A stretch of 64,000 nucleotides of DNA from Undaria pinnatifida (taxonomy: Eukaryota; Sar; Phaeophyceae; Laminariales; Alariaceae), in contig JABAKD010000009.1 of assembly GCA_012845835.1 (NCBI GenBank), positions 21,212,318 through 21,276,317 of the forward strand, in the 5' to 3' direction. The translations under genes were made by a program, and so were the position numbers. The stretch's first letter is position 1. Each line of letters begins with the position of its first letter. A model generated the notes under the pieces. That model was not told the DNA's origin and ran no database searches. It saw nothing but the letters and a program-made list of their open reading frames with translations. This document shows positions 28,799 to 40,118 of this stretch, in pieces.

Positions 28799-30283
28799 TC
28801 ATCGTCGTCCGATGCCGCCAGCACTGCTTTTTCTTTCGACGTGGGGGCAGACATCAGTAGCGTGCCCCCGTCCGTGGCATCTGCTGCATAGCTCCTCCGT
28901 GCAGTCGATCCTCCAATGGCCCTTCTTGCCACACCTGCGGCATCTCACCTTGGAGGTACCTCCATCGGCGCCTTTGGCGTTGGTGCCATCACCTCCGGCA
29001 GCCGCGGCCGAGCCACCACCGTCCTCGTTGGTGCCTTTCCCGCCGCGTCCTTGCCGTCCCCGACGTCCACCTTTTCCTTTTCCGCGGCCTCCACCTTTCC
29101 CGTGGGTGCCGCCGCCGGCCCCTTTTTTGTGGCCACCATCGCCGCCGCCGGCGAACATAGCATGGCCGGCATGGCCAGCATTGGACCCCTTCTTCCTGCT
29201 TCCAGAAAGTCGGTGATGCCGTTCTCGTACAGCCTTGATGATGTCATCGCGGCCGATACTGTCACGAGATGCAAGGTTCCTTGCCTCCACCTCATATTCG
29301 GCAGGCAGAGCGTTAATGCCAATTGTGTACAGCATGTGGTCATCGAGGGTCATTCCTGCTGTGCGTATTTCTGCGGCAAGATCTTTGATCCTGCCCATCT
29401 CTTGTAGAGGGTTACTCCCTGCCGCTATCTTGAAACCATTGAGGCGGCGGGAGAGGTCGGATTTGGCCCCCGTCGTTTGAGGGCCGTACAACGCGAGGAG
29501 CGCGTCCCATGCTTCTCTCGGCGAGGTGCACCTGTGCAAGATACTCTTGTCGCTCTTGATCTTTATGGCCGTCAATAAGAAATTCCACGCGAGTGCTTGT
29601 ATGTGTACGCGTTCGCGGTTGTACCCCCTTCCGACAAGTACCGAGTTTTCGGTATCCAATTCCCCTACGGGAACGCACTGGGGTGGATCCGACACAAACG
29701 GAGATAGGAAACTTACTCCTTTCGCGTAGTACATGGCGTCTCTGGTATAGGCAGTGAATTCGGGCTTTTCCCCATTAAATTTTGGGACAGCGGTGTGTTT
29801 GAAAGCAAGTCTAGGTAGAGGCATATCATATCCTACTCCCAAGTCACCGCCGGGGTATGACCCCCATTCTCCAGCCCCCCTTGGCTGGTCTGGCTGACCC
29901 CTTGCTGGGCCAATCTCTACAGGAACAGCGTCTTCGCTCCGTCCCGTCACTCCAACACTACGCCAGTCATCTTCACGAAACGTCGTCTCGCTTGCTGCTG
30001 TTGTTGTATGTCCTCGCGCTCCGCCTCCAGCAGTAACGGCGCCAGCAGCAGCAGAAATTTGTCGTGCCGCAGCAGTGGGTTCAGCCTCTTGTTGGCTACC
30101 TCTTTCAGCAGCGCTGTCCTCAGCGTCCTTCCCCCTCACAGCAGTAGCTTCAGCCCCTCGCGGGCTGGCCCTTGCAGCAGCGCTGCCCTCAGCACTGCTG
30201 GACTCCGACGGGCCGTTGTTCCTCATGAGCTCGACCATCATCTCTCTAATATCTTGCATCATCGATGCTTGCCTCTCCTCCAT
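28799..30283 (-). CDS. gag: Copia-1 gag polyprotein (494 codons)
   Basis: The start ATG is at 30,283. An acidic, Ala-rich N-terminus is followed by a UBN2/copia-type gag core around residues 180-340 (REAWDALLALYG, then LHRCTSPREAW upstream). Next come a Gly/Lys-rich stretch and two zinc knuckles of C-X2-C-X4-H-X4-C form: CRRCGKKGHWRIDC and CSRCHGRGHATDVC. In retrotransposons Gag packages element RNA into cytoplasmic particles. Just past the second knuckle the frame leaves the protease frame, so a frameshift separates gag from pol. Otherwise gag is intact. Confidence 0.85.
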   Translation of the reverse strand: MEERQASMMQDIREMMVELMRNNGPSESSSAEGSAAARASPRGAEATAVRGKDAEDSAAERGSQQEAEPTAAARQISAAAGAVTAGGGARGHTTTAASETTFREDDWRSVGVTGRSEDAVPVEIGPARGQPDQPRGAGEWGSYPGGDLGVGYDMPLPRLAFKHTAVPKFNGEKPEFTAYTRDAMYYAKGVSFLSPFVSDPPQCVPVGELDTENSVLVGRGYNRERVHIQALAWNFLLTAIKIKSDKSILHRCTSPREAWDALLALYGPQTTGAKSDLSRRLNGFKIAAGSNPLQEMGRIKDLAAEIRTAGMTLDDHMLYTIGINALPAEYEVEARNLASRDSIGRDDIIKAVRERHHRLSGSRKKGSNAGHAGHAMFAGGGDGGHKKGAGGGTHGKGGGRGKGKGGRRGRQGRGGKGTNEDGGGSAAAAGGDGTNAKGADGGTSKVRCRRCGKKGHWRIDCTEELCSRCHGRGHATDVCPHVERKSSAGGIGRR

Positions 30284-30370
30284 AAGTAACTGAAGCTCTC
30301 GAGGAGTCTTTCTCCTGTGCAGACATCCTTGGCTCCTGGTACCAGAACTCGTACTTTCAAGCCACTAGTG

Positions 30371-30559
30371 TGTTGGTAGAGTCCAAGCCTGGATGCCCTG
30401 ACCGCCTCGCGGTCTGACGAGTGTTCTTTTCTTCGTTGTATTAGAGGACAGAGAGGAGAGAAGTAGCAGAGAGCGGAGTGCTGGGGCCCTCCTCTCAGGA
30501 GAGAATGTATACGCAACCCTCTACAAAATTTGTAACCGTCGTGCTGTGACGATCTAACA
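30371..30559 (-). repeat. Copia-1 5' LTR
   Basis: It matches 25,181-25,405 with several substitutions and one 36-bp net difference. Inside it on the minus strand, a possible primer-binding site (TGGTACCAGGAGCC, 30,332-30,345) lies about 25 bp from the LTR, further than usual. Confidence 0.88.
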
Positions 30560-30564
30560 AAGGA

Positions 30565-31214
30565 TCACATCGTTTGCCCCAACATCCCATTGTTAGGACA
30601 CGCGAAAGCCTACAACAACTCCCCACCGCCAGCCTCAATGCTTCACTTACGAACGGCCAACGACCCTCACGAAAGACCTATCGAACAGCAGGGGCTCCAC
30701 CTGCCTCCACCACACCAAACCACTCCACCTATAGTATGAGGAACAGACATACTCGCACTACCCCATATGTCATACGACATCATACCACACACTACCATCC
30801 CTACCCACTGGATTGAGCAATTTGTGTTCTTCGACAGTTACGCCGCTTGACCCAAGATATCCAAACGGAAGATAGATACCGAATCTAGGACGCTAGACGG
30901 TAATAATACCTGACCCAACATCCCATCATTAGTAGAAATTGCGTATCAATAATTTCAATTTATTTGGAACCGTGGGTTCGTGTCCCACAGAGATTTTTTG
31001 GGGAGTAGCCGACTTTTATTCTCGAATGCTGTAGTAATTTCAACACATTAGATAACTGATAATACTCTGTATTCGTACTCCTCCCGATATTAAAGCGGGG
31101 GAAAAAAAAACAAAATATACCACCTACCAAGGTACCATACTATGATAGAGAAGTAGACTATAGTGGAAACTACAGTAATAAATTTATAGAAGAGATATGA
31201 TGAGATCTAGCTCA
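30565..31214. other. No gene; contains a tRNA T-arm-like fragment
   Basis: At about 30,969-30,990, GTGGGTTCGTGTCCCAC forms a T-arm with a B-box-like sequence. No A box or acceptor partner is seen. The rest shows nothing recognisable. Confidence 0.4.
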
Positions 31215-32545
31215 TATTATAAAAATTAAAATACACTCCAGCTGTGAGATCGAAGATTTCGTCGAAACTCATCTTTGCAAGCTGTGTGTGATACTCCGAT
31301 CGCGCGCATTACGAGTTGTGTGTCCTCATTAAGGATATAGGTCGGCGACTCCCCTTACAGCTACAGTGTAGCTATCAGGGTCAACAGGATGATTTTAGTC
31401 AGTCTGTGCGCGGAAACTATAAAACCCGTTTCTGAGGGGGACAAAATCTGACAGCTGTGAAGGGAAAGGGGGGGCCTGGTTGTGATCAAAAGCGAGCGGG
31501 TTTGGAGGGGGGCGGGGGGGGGGGGGGGGGGGGGGGAAGGGGCAATTTGTGCATGTAAGCTATAAATCCTTTCGAGGGGATAAATCTGACGGTTTTGGCA
31601 CCAGTATATTATTGGGGGCGGGGGGGGGGGGTTGGGGCGGGGGGGGGGGGGGGGGGCAGCTCGATATGTGCCTGGAAACTATACATTATTTCGAGGGGAT
31701 AAATGTGACATTTTTGGAAATAATACATCAGTTTATCGTGTATATCCTGGGGTAAGTCGTACAATCAGTGAGTAAAGAGAGGGTGGAGTGTTCGAGGGGG
31801 TGGGGTTGGGATGGGTTGGGGGGGGGAGGGTGGGGGGTGGGGGCGGGGGTGGGGGGTGGGGGAGAGGGGGGGGGGGGGGGGGGAGGGCTTTAGGTGAGGG
31901 GTTTGTTATACGTGTGGTGCTAGGTCTAGGCGAAGGTGCGGGTGATGGGGAAGAAGGGGGCGTTCAAGGCGGGGGGGGGGGGGGGAACACAGCGGCATGG
32001 ATGGCTCTCGAAAGATAATGAGGTGATATCCTGTGCGTGAAGTGTTTATTAATGTGGCGGATTTCGATATTTGGTGGGGCGTTTGAGTAAGGGAGAGCAA
32101 GAGGGGGGGGGGGGGGGATGATTTTTTAGGAGGTTTAGGTCACAAATAATATTCAAATACACTTCGGCTGTGAGATCAAAGATATGTATCAGCTTGTCAT
32201 ACGCGTGGTGCTAGGTCTAGGCGATCGTGCAGGTGGTCGGGAAAGAGGGGGCGTTGGAGGGGGGGGGGGGGGGGGGGGGGGGAACACAGCGGCATGGATG
32301 GCTCTCGAAAGATAATGAGGTGATATCCTGTGCGTGAAGTGTTTATTAATGTGGCGGATTTTGATATTTGGTGGGGCGTTTGAGTAAGGGAGAGCAAGAG
32401 GGGGGGGGGGGATTTTTAGGAGGTTTAGGTCACAAATAATATTCAAATACACTTCGGCTGTGAGATCAAAGATATGTAGCAGCTTGTTATACGCGTGGTG
32501 CTAGGTCTAGGCGATCGTGTAGGTGGTCGGAAAAGAGGGGGCGTT

Positions 32546-32577
<32 letters not shown>

Positions 32578-32930
32578 AATAATTGAAACCTTCGTCATGG
32601 ATGGTCAGAAAGATAATGACGTGGTATCAACTGCGTATAGGTGGTTTATTACTCAGGCCGATTTTGATTGTGAGTGGGGCGTTTGGACAGACTAGGCGGA
32701 AGGGGGGGGGGGGGATCGGGGGACGGAGGGGCGGGGGGGGGAAAGGGTTGGGGTTTGTTATGAAAAAGAGGTCAGTGGAGGGGGAGGGGAGGGGGGGGGG
32801 GGGGGGGGGGGCGGGGGGCGAGACATTTCAATATGTGCGCGGAAACTATAAATTCTCAAAGGGGACAAACCTGACGATTGAAGCAATAAGACATCCCTTT
32901 ATATCATCTGGCTTGTAATGTTTACTATTC
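31215..32930 (+). repeat. Gm element copy (long)
   Basis: The left end TATAAAAATTAAAATACACTC and following modules are nearly identical to 15,325-16,760 and 54,480-55,180. The module beginning ACGCGTGGTGCTAGGTCTAG repeats three times, separated by poly-G runs of 10 to more than 20 bases. The last module (32,600-32,930) is more diverged. Confidence 0.85.
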
Positions 32931-33439
32931 TAGAAGGTTTGATGTTAGATGCAGCATGCAACCCAGTGTTTAAGTGTAGTAAATAACGTGTTAAATCTCA
33001 TATGTAAGAATAGATACAATTCCCCACCTAAAGTAAAAATACGAACACTCACCATTATAACATTAGAGTATAACATTATAGCCGACAAAAAATAGGACCC
33101 CTCCCAATAAAAACTCACCCATATAGTATATTACGAGTACCAACAACGCAGCTTGCAAATATGAGTATTGGCCTGAAATTCGTCGAACTCACGGCTGACG
33201 TCCTTGATTTTTTTTTATGAAACTGTCTTCTAAGATTAGTCTATACGTTTCGTCGTGACTCTGGGTTGAAGAAGAATATGCACTGTATTCCCGTAGTATT
33301 AGTAGTAATAGAGGTATTAATAGTAGTAGTATTACGACACCGTACGGCGAAGGGGCACGTTTTTTTTAGCAGTTTGTTGATTGCTTTTGAGGGGCTCTGT
33401 ACCTCACCTCAACGCTTTTTTCGAGTAAACTGAAAGTGA

Positions 33440-33760
33440 AGCGAGGCCGTATCCTTATCCTGTTATTATCCCATCACCCTATTATTATCCTATTATTATC
33501 CTATTATTGAGGAGTTAGTGTGGGGTTATTAGTCCGTTTGACCACTTGCCAAAGGTTAACCAATAGCTTACCCAAACTAAGCCTTTTAAGACTATTGTCC
33601 TATTATCCTAACACCCTATTAGTACTACCAAACCCACGCCCTATCTGCAAAACCTATTTCTATTGCGAACAAAATAATGGTATTCAGACGATTTTACTAC
33701 TACTAGTGTTATTAATAGTGTTATTAATAGTGTTATTAATAGTGTTATTAATAGCTTTAG
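33440..33760 (+). repeat. Short AT-rich tandem repeats
   Basis: CCTATTATTAT-type units lie at 33,455-33,510, and the 12-bp TTATTAATAGTG repeats 4 times near 33,710-33,757. Between them, 33,525-33,590 is a copy of the GGTTAACCAATAGCTT repeat found twice at 37.4-37.75 kb. 32,931-33,439 holds no recognised feature. Confidence 0.75.
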
Positions 33761-33789
33761 TTAGGAGCCCTGCCATTCAGAAAACAAAA

Positions 33790-35150
33790 ATTTCAAAAAG
33801 AAGAGGTATATCGGCCAGAGTAATAAACACTTCTAAGCAATTGATATCACGTCATTATCTTTCTAGCCATCCATGACGTAGCTTTCATTCATCCCCCCTC
33901 CCCCCCTCCAACGCCCCCTCCTTCCCCACACCCCGCACGACCGCCTAGACCCAGCACCGCGCGTATAGCAAGCCCTACATGTATGATTAATACGCGCGAT
34001 CGGAGGATCACACACAATGTTGCGAAGATCAGTGTCGACCAAATCCTTGATCTCATAGCTGGAGTGTATTTCAATATATATTATATGTGACCTAAACCTC
34101 TTGAAAACCCTTCCCCCCTCCCCCCCCCCTTTTTTTTATGTTTTTTCTTTTTTCCTCGCTTTCTCTTGCTTGAACGCCCCACCTAATAATATCGAAATCT
34201 GCCAGAGTAATAAACACTTCCGACTCAGGCTACGGTAGGGGGGTCCCCTTTTGGGCCTTTTATTCCAGTGGCTAGGGGTCACTCGCGCGAGTAACCCCTT
34301 TGTTCCTACAAGATCTTACGTTTTCTTCATGTTTTACATTGACGAAATCAATCCGCAATGCAAAGGTGATCTAAGCTGCGCCAAAACAAGTGCCTAAACC
34401 ACCTTTATTCGTGGGGTACAGAGTCACTCGTGCGAGTGGCTCAAACACACCAGTGAAAATGGGGGTACCCCCCCTACCGTAGCCGTGGTCTTCCCCGCCC
34501 TGGATATCGCCTCGTTATCGTTTTAGAGCCGTCCATGCCGCTGCTGCAATTCCCACCCACCCCCGCCCCCAACGCCCCCTCCTTCCCCACCACCCGCACC
34601 ATCGCCTAGACCTAGCACCACGCGTATAGCAAACCCCTACATCTATGCGACCTAAAGCCCTCCCGCCCCGCTCCCCGCCCCCCCCGGCATATTTTCCCCC
34701 CTTCCCCACAAGAAGCTTTACAGTTTCCACGCACAAATTGACCTGCCCCACCCGTCCCCTCCCCCCCCCCCTCCCCCCCCCTCCCGCTCCCTTTTGATCA
34801 AAATCAGCCCCCCACGTCCTTAAAAACTGCGCCCTCACCTCATCACCGCTGATTCGACTCACAGCATTCATTTGATAAACTGATACATTTCCTTCCACAG
34901 CTGTCAGATTTTGTCCCCCTCAGAAACGGGTTTTATAGTTTCCGCGCACAGACTGCCTAACATCATCACCCTGTTGACCACCCTGATAGCTATACTTTAG
35001 TTGCAAGGGGAGTCGCCGACCTATATCCTTGATGAGGACACACAACCCGCAACACGCGCGATCGGAGTATCACGCACAGCTTGCAAAGATGAGTTTCGAC
35101 AAAATATTCGATCTCACAGCTGGAGTGTATTTAAATTTTTATAATACCTC
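33790..35150 (-). repeat. Gm element copies, reverse orientation
   Basis: Poly-C runs and the reverse complement of the Gm end lie at 33,990-34,070 (diverged) and 35,050-35,145 (good match, CGATCTCACAGCTGGAGTG). Modules with AAAACGGGTTTTATAGTTTCC lie between them. A 257-bp inverted-repeat element interrupts the copy at 34,228. Confidence 0.85.
34228..34484. mobile_element. 257-bp MITE-like element nested in a Gm copy
   Basis: The left end GGCTACGGTAGGGGGGTCCC and the right end form a terminal inverted repeat (right end reverse complement GGCTACGGTAGGGGGGGTAC). Two further inverted GTCACTCG-GCGAGT hairpins lie inside (about 34,278-34,294 and 34,423-34,440). It has no coding capacity, and no clear target-site duplication is visible. 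Confidence 0.7.
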
Positions 35151-35475
35151 CATACCCTCTGTCGTAGCACGCACCAGAACGCTGCATTGAACGCTGCATA
35201 AATCAGCGCTTACGAGTTTGTCGAATATTACACTTTAGTACCACCAGTATGAGCTTAACATGAGCACTTGCGCACCGCCCTGTTTTTGGCATCGTTTCGG
35301 AGATAGGCTAGGTTGTCCGTGCTGTATAGGCGTGTTTCAACCTCCGTCAATGATTTCGTCTGAGAAACATGACCCGCGACGCTATGTGGTGATTGAGTTC
35401 GATTGTTGCCATACCAAGTACATCTCCACCGTGCCGTTGTCTACTCTAAGTTACTAGTCTACATATTTTTTTACA

Positions 35476-35583
35476 GATTTCTCTACATATTTCTCTACAT
35501 ATTTCTCTACAGATTTCTCTACAGATTTCTCTACAGATTTCTCTACAGATTTCTCTACAGATTTCTCTACAGACAGGTTACTC
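35476..35583 (+). repeat. 12-bp minisatellite ATTTCTCTACAG, about 9 copies
   Basis: This is a tandem array with ATTTCTCTACAT variants at its left end. The YRFL-repeat peptide it encodes is an artefact. 35,151-35,475 holds no recognised gene. Confidence 0.9.
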
Positions 35584-35922
35584 CTACAGATTCTCTTCAG
35601 AGAAACACGCGACACAGCAGCAGCCGTCCTGTGTGTGGACAGCGTTGCCTTTCCCTCCAGCAATATTTTTCCACCTCTATTAATTCCCGATTAATTCCAC
35701 CTACCACTACTGTAATTTGGGCCGAAAGCATGTTCTTTTTTTATTAGAAAAGGGAACGCCTTTAACTTTACGAACCTTTATTTACCAAGCAGGATATTGC
35801 GTGTCGTAGGGTAGGTTAGGGTCTAACAGCTTACCTCCATGCCCCGATTTCGATGGCCGATACATGTGCCCGAAAAAACGAACTTGCAGCATCTACCTAA
35901 CGTTTTTTCGGAGGGGTTAGGC

Positions 35923-35988
35923 TAACCCTGACCCCAACCCCAACCCTAACCCTAAGGGCGGGGGGAGGGGGGTTAGGGTTAGGGTTAT
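35923..35988. repeat. Interstitial telomere-like repeat, CCCTAA then TTAGGG
   Basis: AACCCTAACCCTAA is followed within about 20 bp by GGTTAGGGTTAGGG on the same strand, with a C/G-rich join. Short, degenerate pieces also occur at 35,808-35,822. Confidence 0.8.
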
Positions 35989-36457
35989 CATCAACAAAAA
36001 ACGCGAAAGAAAAACTTTATTTTGTACCGGTATAGACTATTCTTGTTGATTCTTCTTGTTGAAATTTCACCTCACTATTATTAAGAGTTCGTTTTTAATT
36101 CCTTTAGAACCGGTACTTTTTAGGAGCGCGGCCCCGTGTTCTGTTTTTCTCGGGTATCCCTCGTTGTACAGGCGCTATATTTCTCTAGTAAGAGTGCACA
36201 AACAAGGCAAAATCAGACGAAGAGGATATAACGACGGTTTCGCCGACCGAAACCGATGCACACCGGGGAGCAGGCGGGGCGGAAGATAGCGCCACTTCCC
36301 TCGAGGAAGTCCAAATGGCGGGCCTGCTCGTGCAAAGAGCAAAATCTGCTTGAAACTTGCAAAGGTGCGGGGAACGTTCATATAAGCAAGCGGTTGAGGT
36401 CGTTCCCATTAAAATATAGAACGATTGTATTTGTAGTGGCGTTACCCCTATCCCTTT

Positions 36458-36560
36458 GATGACATGACCTTTGATGACATATGACATGACCTTCGATGAC
36501 ATGACATGACCTTTGATGACATGACATGACCTTTCATGACATCACATGACCTTTCATAAC
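36458..36560 (+). repeat. About 25-bp repeat, GACATGACCTTTGATGACAT type
   Basis: Five to six units of ATGACATGACCTTTGATGAC with single-base changes. Confidence 0.85.
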
Positions 36561-36622
36561 ATCACACAACGGCTAAGATAGAGGTGCTACCTTTCGGCTG
36601 CTTTTTGTTCGGAATAATGGGC

Positions 36623-36720
36623 TCCTTAACCTATCTTAACCCATCTTAACCCATCTTAACCCATCTTAACCCATCTTAACCCATCTTAACCCATCTTAAC
36701 CCATCTTAACCCATCTTAAC
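36623..36720 (+). repeat. 10-bp minisatellite CCATCTTAAC, about 10 copies
   Basis: This is a near-perfect tandem array. The unit resembles a degenerate telomere repeat, but its length is 10. Confidence 0.95.
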
Positions 36721-36924
36721 CGCAAATCGTCCGAATCGTCTGAATCGTCTGAATGTTAAGATGGATTCCATTATTGTTTTCCGATAAGAAGGTGTTTAGA
36801 ATGTGCTGTTACAATACCAGGTACCTATCAATAGGCCATCTGTCTGTTAATCGAATTTCACCCTTTTCACTAGTTTTCTGACATATCTTCTTGTGTGAGG
36901 TATAGAGCCGTTCTATGAATATTG

Positions 36925-37138
36925 ATACTGCTACTGCTACTACTACTGCTACTGCTACTACTGCTACTGCTACTGCTACTGCTACTACTGCTACTGCTAC
37001 TGCTACTGCTACTGCTACTGCTACTGCTACTGCTACTGCTACTGCTACTGCTACTGCTACTACTACTGCTACTGCTACTACTACTGCTACTGCTACTGCT
37101 ACTGCTACTGCTACTGCTACTGCTACTACTGCTACTGA
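36925..37138 (+). repeat. Triplet array (ACT/GCT), about 70 units
   Basis: Uninterrupted ACTGCT and ACTACT triplets. It encodes poly-Ser, poly-Leu or Thr-Ala depending on frame, none of them a supported protein. Confidence 0.95.
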
Positions 37139-37384
37139 TAGCAGTGACGACCCCAGAAAAAGAAAAATGGTGCACCTTCAACGTAGCTTACTACTGCTAT
37201 AAAAAATACTTGTTTCGGAGACATGAATCTAACACGATTATATTATGGGTTATTATGCCGATTAAATGAGGTGTGGTTTTTAGAAGATAAATGGTTTTCT
37301 GCAGAAATCCGCCCCCCGATTTACCCATTCACTTAACTCATACTACACCTCGTAGTACACTTAGTAGTATACTGTTAAGGTATT

Positions 37385-37750
37385 AGTGGGGCATTCGTCC
37401 GTTCTACCACGTGCAAAAGGTTAACCAATAGCTTACCCAAACTAAGCCTTACAACACTCCCCCCCCCTGAAACGGCGGGAGAGCAGGTCGGCCGGATATA
37501 CGGACGGACCTGCCAATATCCAAGCGGTTTCATTTCCTAGGGATGCCGGGGAAAGTATTATCAAGTTCGACATGCCATATGGGGCAAGTCCGAAAAAGTT
37601 TCTTACTGTGGATGGTGGGATTGGAACCCACGACCCAAAAAACCCATGGTCTGTCGACGACGCCATTCGTTAAGGTTATTGGTGGGGTTTTCGTCCGTTT
37701 GACCACTTGCAAAAGGTTAACCAATAGCTTGCCCAAACTAAGCCTTGTAA
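37385..37750 (-). repeat. Direct repeat pair with tRNA-like or primer-binding sequence
   Basis: About 65 bp (GGTTAACCAATAGCTT core) occurs at 37,385-37,450 and 37,683-37,748, with a third copy at 33,525. On the minus strand it reads TAAGCTATTGGTTAACC, A-box-like. Between the copies, 37,612-37,640 holds GGTGGGATTGGAACCCACGA, a T-arm or B-box on the minus strand, or a primer-binding site on the plus strand. The minus strand also has a G-run followed by TGTTGTAAGGCTTAG, as at a polypurine tract and LTR start. A SINE and a solo-LTR remnant are both possible. Confidence 0.5.
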
Positions 37751-38560
37751 CAACACTTACTTAGTAGTACATACCTGCGATACAACGCTCCAAACTGAAT
37801 TATTAGCTCATGGTACAGCAGCAGTAACTCAAGCCAGCGATTCAATTTCACCTTCGATACACACGCTATGGGAAGGATTGGTTGGCGGTGCGATTCAACC
37901 GTTTTGTGCCCAGCGTTCGTCAAAAAAGCTGTATGACACACGCTTGCATTCAGGTCTTGGGAAATTACTGATAAGACCACAATGTCAAAACCCTTTTCGC
38001 CCTACAAAGAAAGGTTAATCTACACAAATCGAAGTAGTTTGCCCACAAATGCGTAGCAGCAGGTGTGATAGGTGCACTTCTGAAGGGGGAAAAAACACTC
38101 GAATCTACGACGAAGAGCTCTCAACGAAGTTAGACGGACTGTCGAGCAAGAATGCGTGTAGGATGTAGGGATGTAGTAGCCGACGCGACGCAGCACGTGT
38201 GCACCGAAGATGCTATAATATACTACGGAGCGCGGGTGCACCAAGCGTTCCTTTCAAAATACTGACGATTTGCACTTCTCCCCCTCGTGCTCAATGGTGA
38301 TGACAGTGCATGACCACATCACCTCGCCTGTTGTATTTGTAATATGTATCTCTGTCTTAGAATTGGCGACCTCAGAGCCCCACACCGGCACGATAAAATC
38401 ATGGTAATTACATGGTTGAACTCATCGATTGAAATGTTCTGTCTTGCGATCCATCATGTTCAATAACACGTTATGAAGCAATAACATCAAACCTGCTAGA
38501 ATATTAAACAATACCAGACAGGTGATATAAAGGGATGTATTATTGCTACAACCGTCAAAT
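37751..38560. other. No gene recognised
   Basis: Open frames on the minus strand (37,738-38,244) overlap each other and contain no motif I can place. Confidence 0.35.
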
Positions 38561-38911
38561 TTGTCCCCTTTAAGGAGTAATACTTTCTGCGCGCATATTG
38601 AAGTGTCCCGCCCGCCTCCCGCCCCCCGCCCCCCCCGCGACCTCTTGCTCAAACACCCCACCAAAAAAAACAAAATCTGCCAGAGTAGTAAACACTACCA
38701 GCCAGCTGATACCACCTCACCATCTTTCTAGCCGTCCATGCCGTTGCTCCAATTCATTCCCCCCCCCCCCCCCTTTTTTTTTTTTTCCCCCGTTCCCTCT
38801 TGTTCAAACGACCCACCTAAAATCGAAATCAACCAGAGAAATAAACACTTCTACGCCATTGATATTCCGTCATGATCTTTTTAGCCATCCATGATGTAGC
38901 TTTAACTCAAG

Positions 38912-38948
<37 letters not shown>

Positions 38949-39845
38949 CACCCTCCCTCCCTAAACACCCCCTTCTTCCCCACCACCCGCACGATCGCCT
39001 AGACCTAGTACCACGCGTACAGCAAGCCCCTACATATATGCAACCTAAACCTGTTGAAAACCGTTCCCCCCCAAACCTCCGCCCCACCCCCCCCCTTCCC
39101 CCCCCCTCTCCCTTTTTTTTTTTCCGCTCCCTCTTGCTCAAACGCCCCGCCTAACATCGAAATCACCTCATTATCTTTCTAGAGCCATCCATGCCGCTGC
39201 TCCAATTCATCCCCGCCAACGGCCCCTCCTTCTCCACCACCCGCACCATCGCCAAGACCTAGCACCACGCGTATAGCAAAGCCCTACATATATGCGACCT
39301 AAACACCTAAACCTGTTAAAAACCCTTTTGCCCCCCCCCCCCCCCTCCACCCCTTCGAACACTCCGCCCTCTCCTCACTGGTTGTACGGCTTACAGGGTG
39401 TACATGATAAACTGGTGCATTCAAAAACCGTCAGATTTATCCCCTCGAAGGATTTATAGTTTCCACGCACAGACTGAGTTGCGCCGCCCATCCCTCCGCC
39501 CCCCCCCGCTCTCTCTTGTTCAAACCCATGCCCCCACGCCTTAAAAACTCCGCCCTCCCCTCACCGCTTATTCGACTTACAGGATACACTCGATAAACTG
39601 ATGCATTTCCTTCCACAGCTGTCAGATTTTGTCCCCCTCAAAAGCAGGTTTTATAGTTTCCGCGCACAGACTGACTGACATCACCCTGTTGACCCTGATA
39701 GCTACACTGTAGTTCTAAGAGGAGTCGCCGACCTATACCCTTAATGAGGACACACAATCCGTAATACGCGCGATCGGAGTATCACACACAGCTTGCAAGA
39801 TGAGCTTCGACAAAATATTCGATCTCACAGCTCGAGTGCATTCAA
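38560..39845 (-). repeat. Gm element copy, reverse orientation
   Basis: It has poly-C runs of up to about 35 bases (38,912-38,946), modules with CTTTATAGTTTCC-type words, and the reverse-complement Gm end CGATCTCACAGCTCGAGTGC at 39,821-39,840. The flank at 39,846-40,118 holds no supported gene. Confidence 0.85.
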
Positions 39846-40118
39846 TATTGTTTTTAGAATATAGTACGATACTAATGAATACTATATGCATATGTACCAT
39901 TTTGCTTTTTTTGCCTAGTCCGTCCCTTTTTCTCCGCCGGCGCAGAGTTTTTTGGTGTGCTTTCTTCTGCAATGCGATCAGACTACCCGTCGGTATTTTA
40001 TCAGCCGTGTGCCGGGCTCATGGGACGTCCGTGGCGCGAGCTATGGCCGCGGAAAGCCGCCGAGACTGGCTCTATTTTGCGGGGTATGAGACACTTCTGT
40101 CCCCGGGCAACCACACAC

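Larger units (their letters stand above)
25181..30559 (-). mobile_element. Copia-1: complete but inactive Ty1/copia LTR retrotransposon
   Basis: The element is 5,379 bp long, with direct LTRs at both ends and the 5-bp duplication AAGGA at 25,176-25,180 and 30,560-30,564. Order on the minus strand: LTR, gag with two CCHC knuckles, protease (DSGASTHM), pre-integrase (HC-GH), a repeat-filled linker, reverse transcriptase (VDDI), RNase H, LTR. This gag-PR-(IN)-RT-RH order is that of Ty1/copia. The integrase core is missing, and frames carry frameshifts and stops, so the copy cannot be autonomous. Confidence 0.93.

Noticed and set aside
36870-37270. Poly-Ser, poly-Leu and Thr-Ala open frames of about 100 codons
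   Set aside because: They are products of the ACT/GCT triplet array, open in several frames on both strands.
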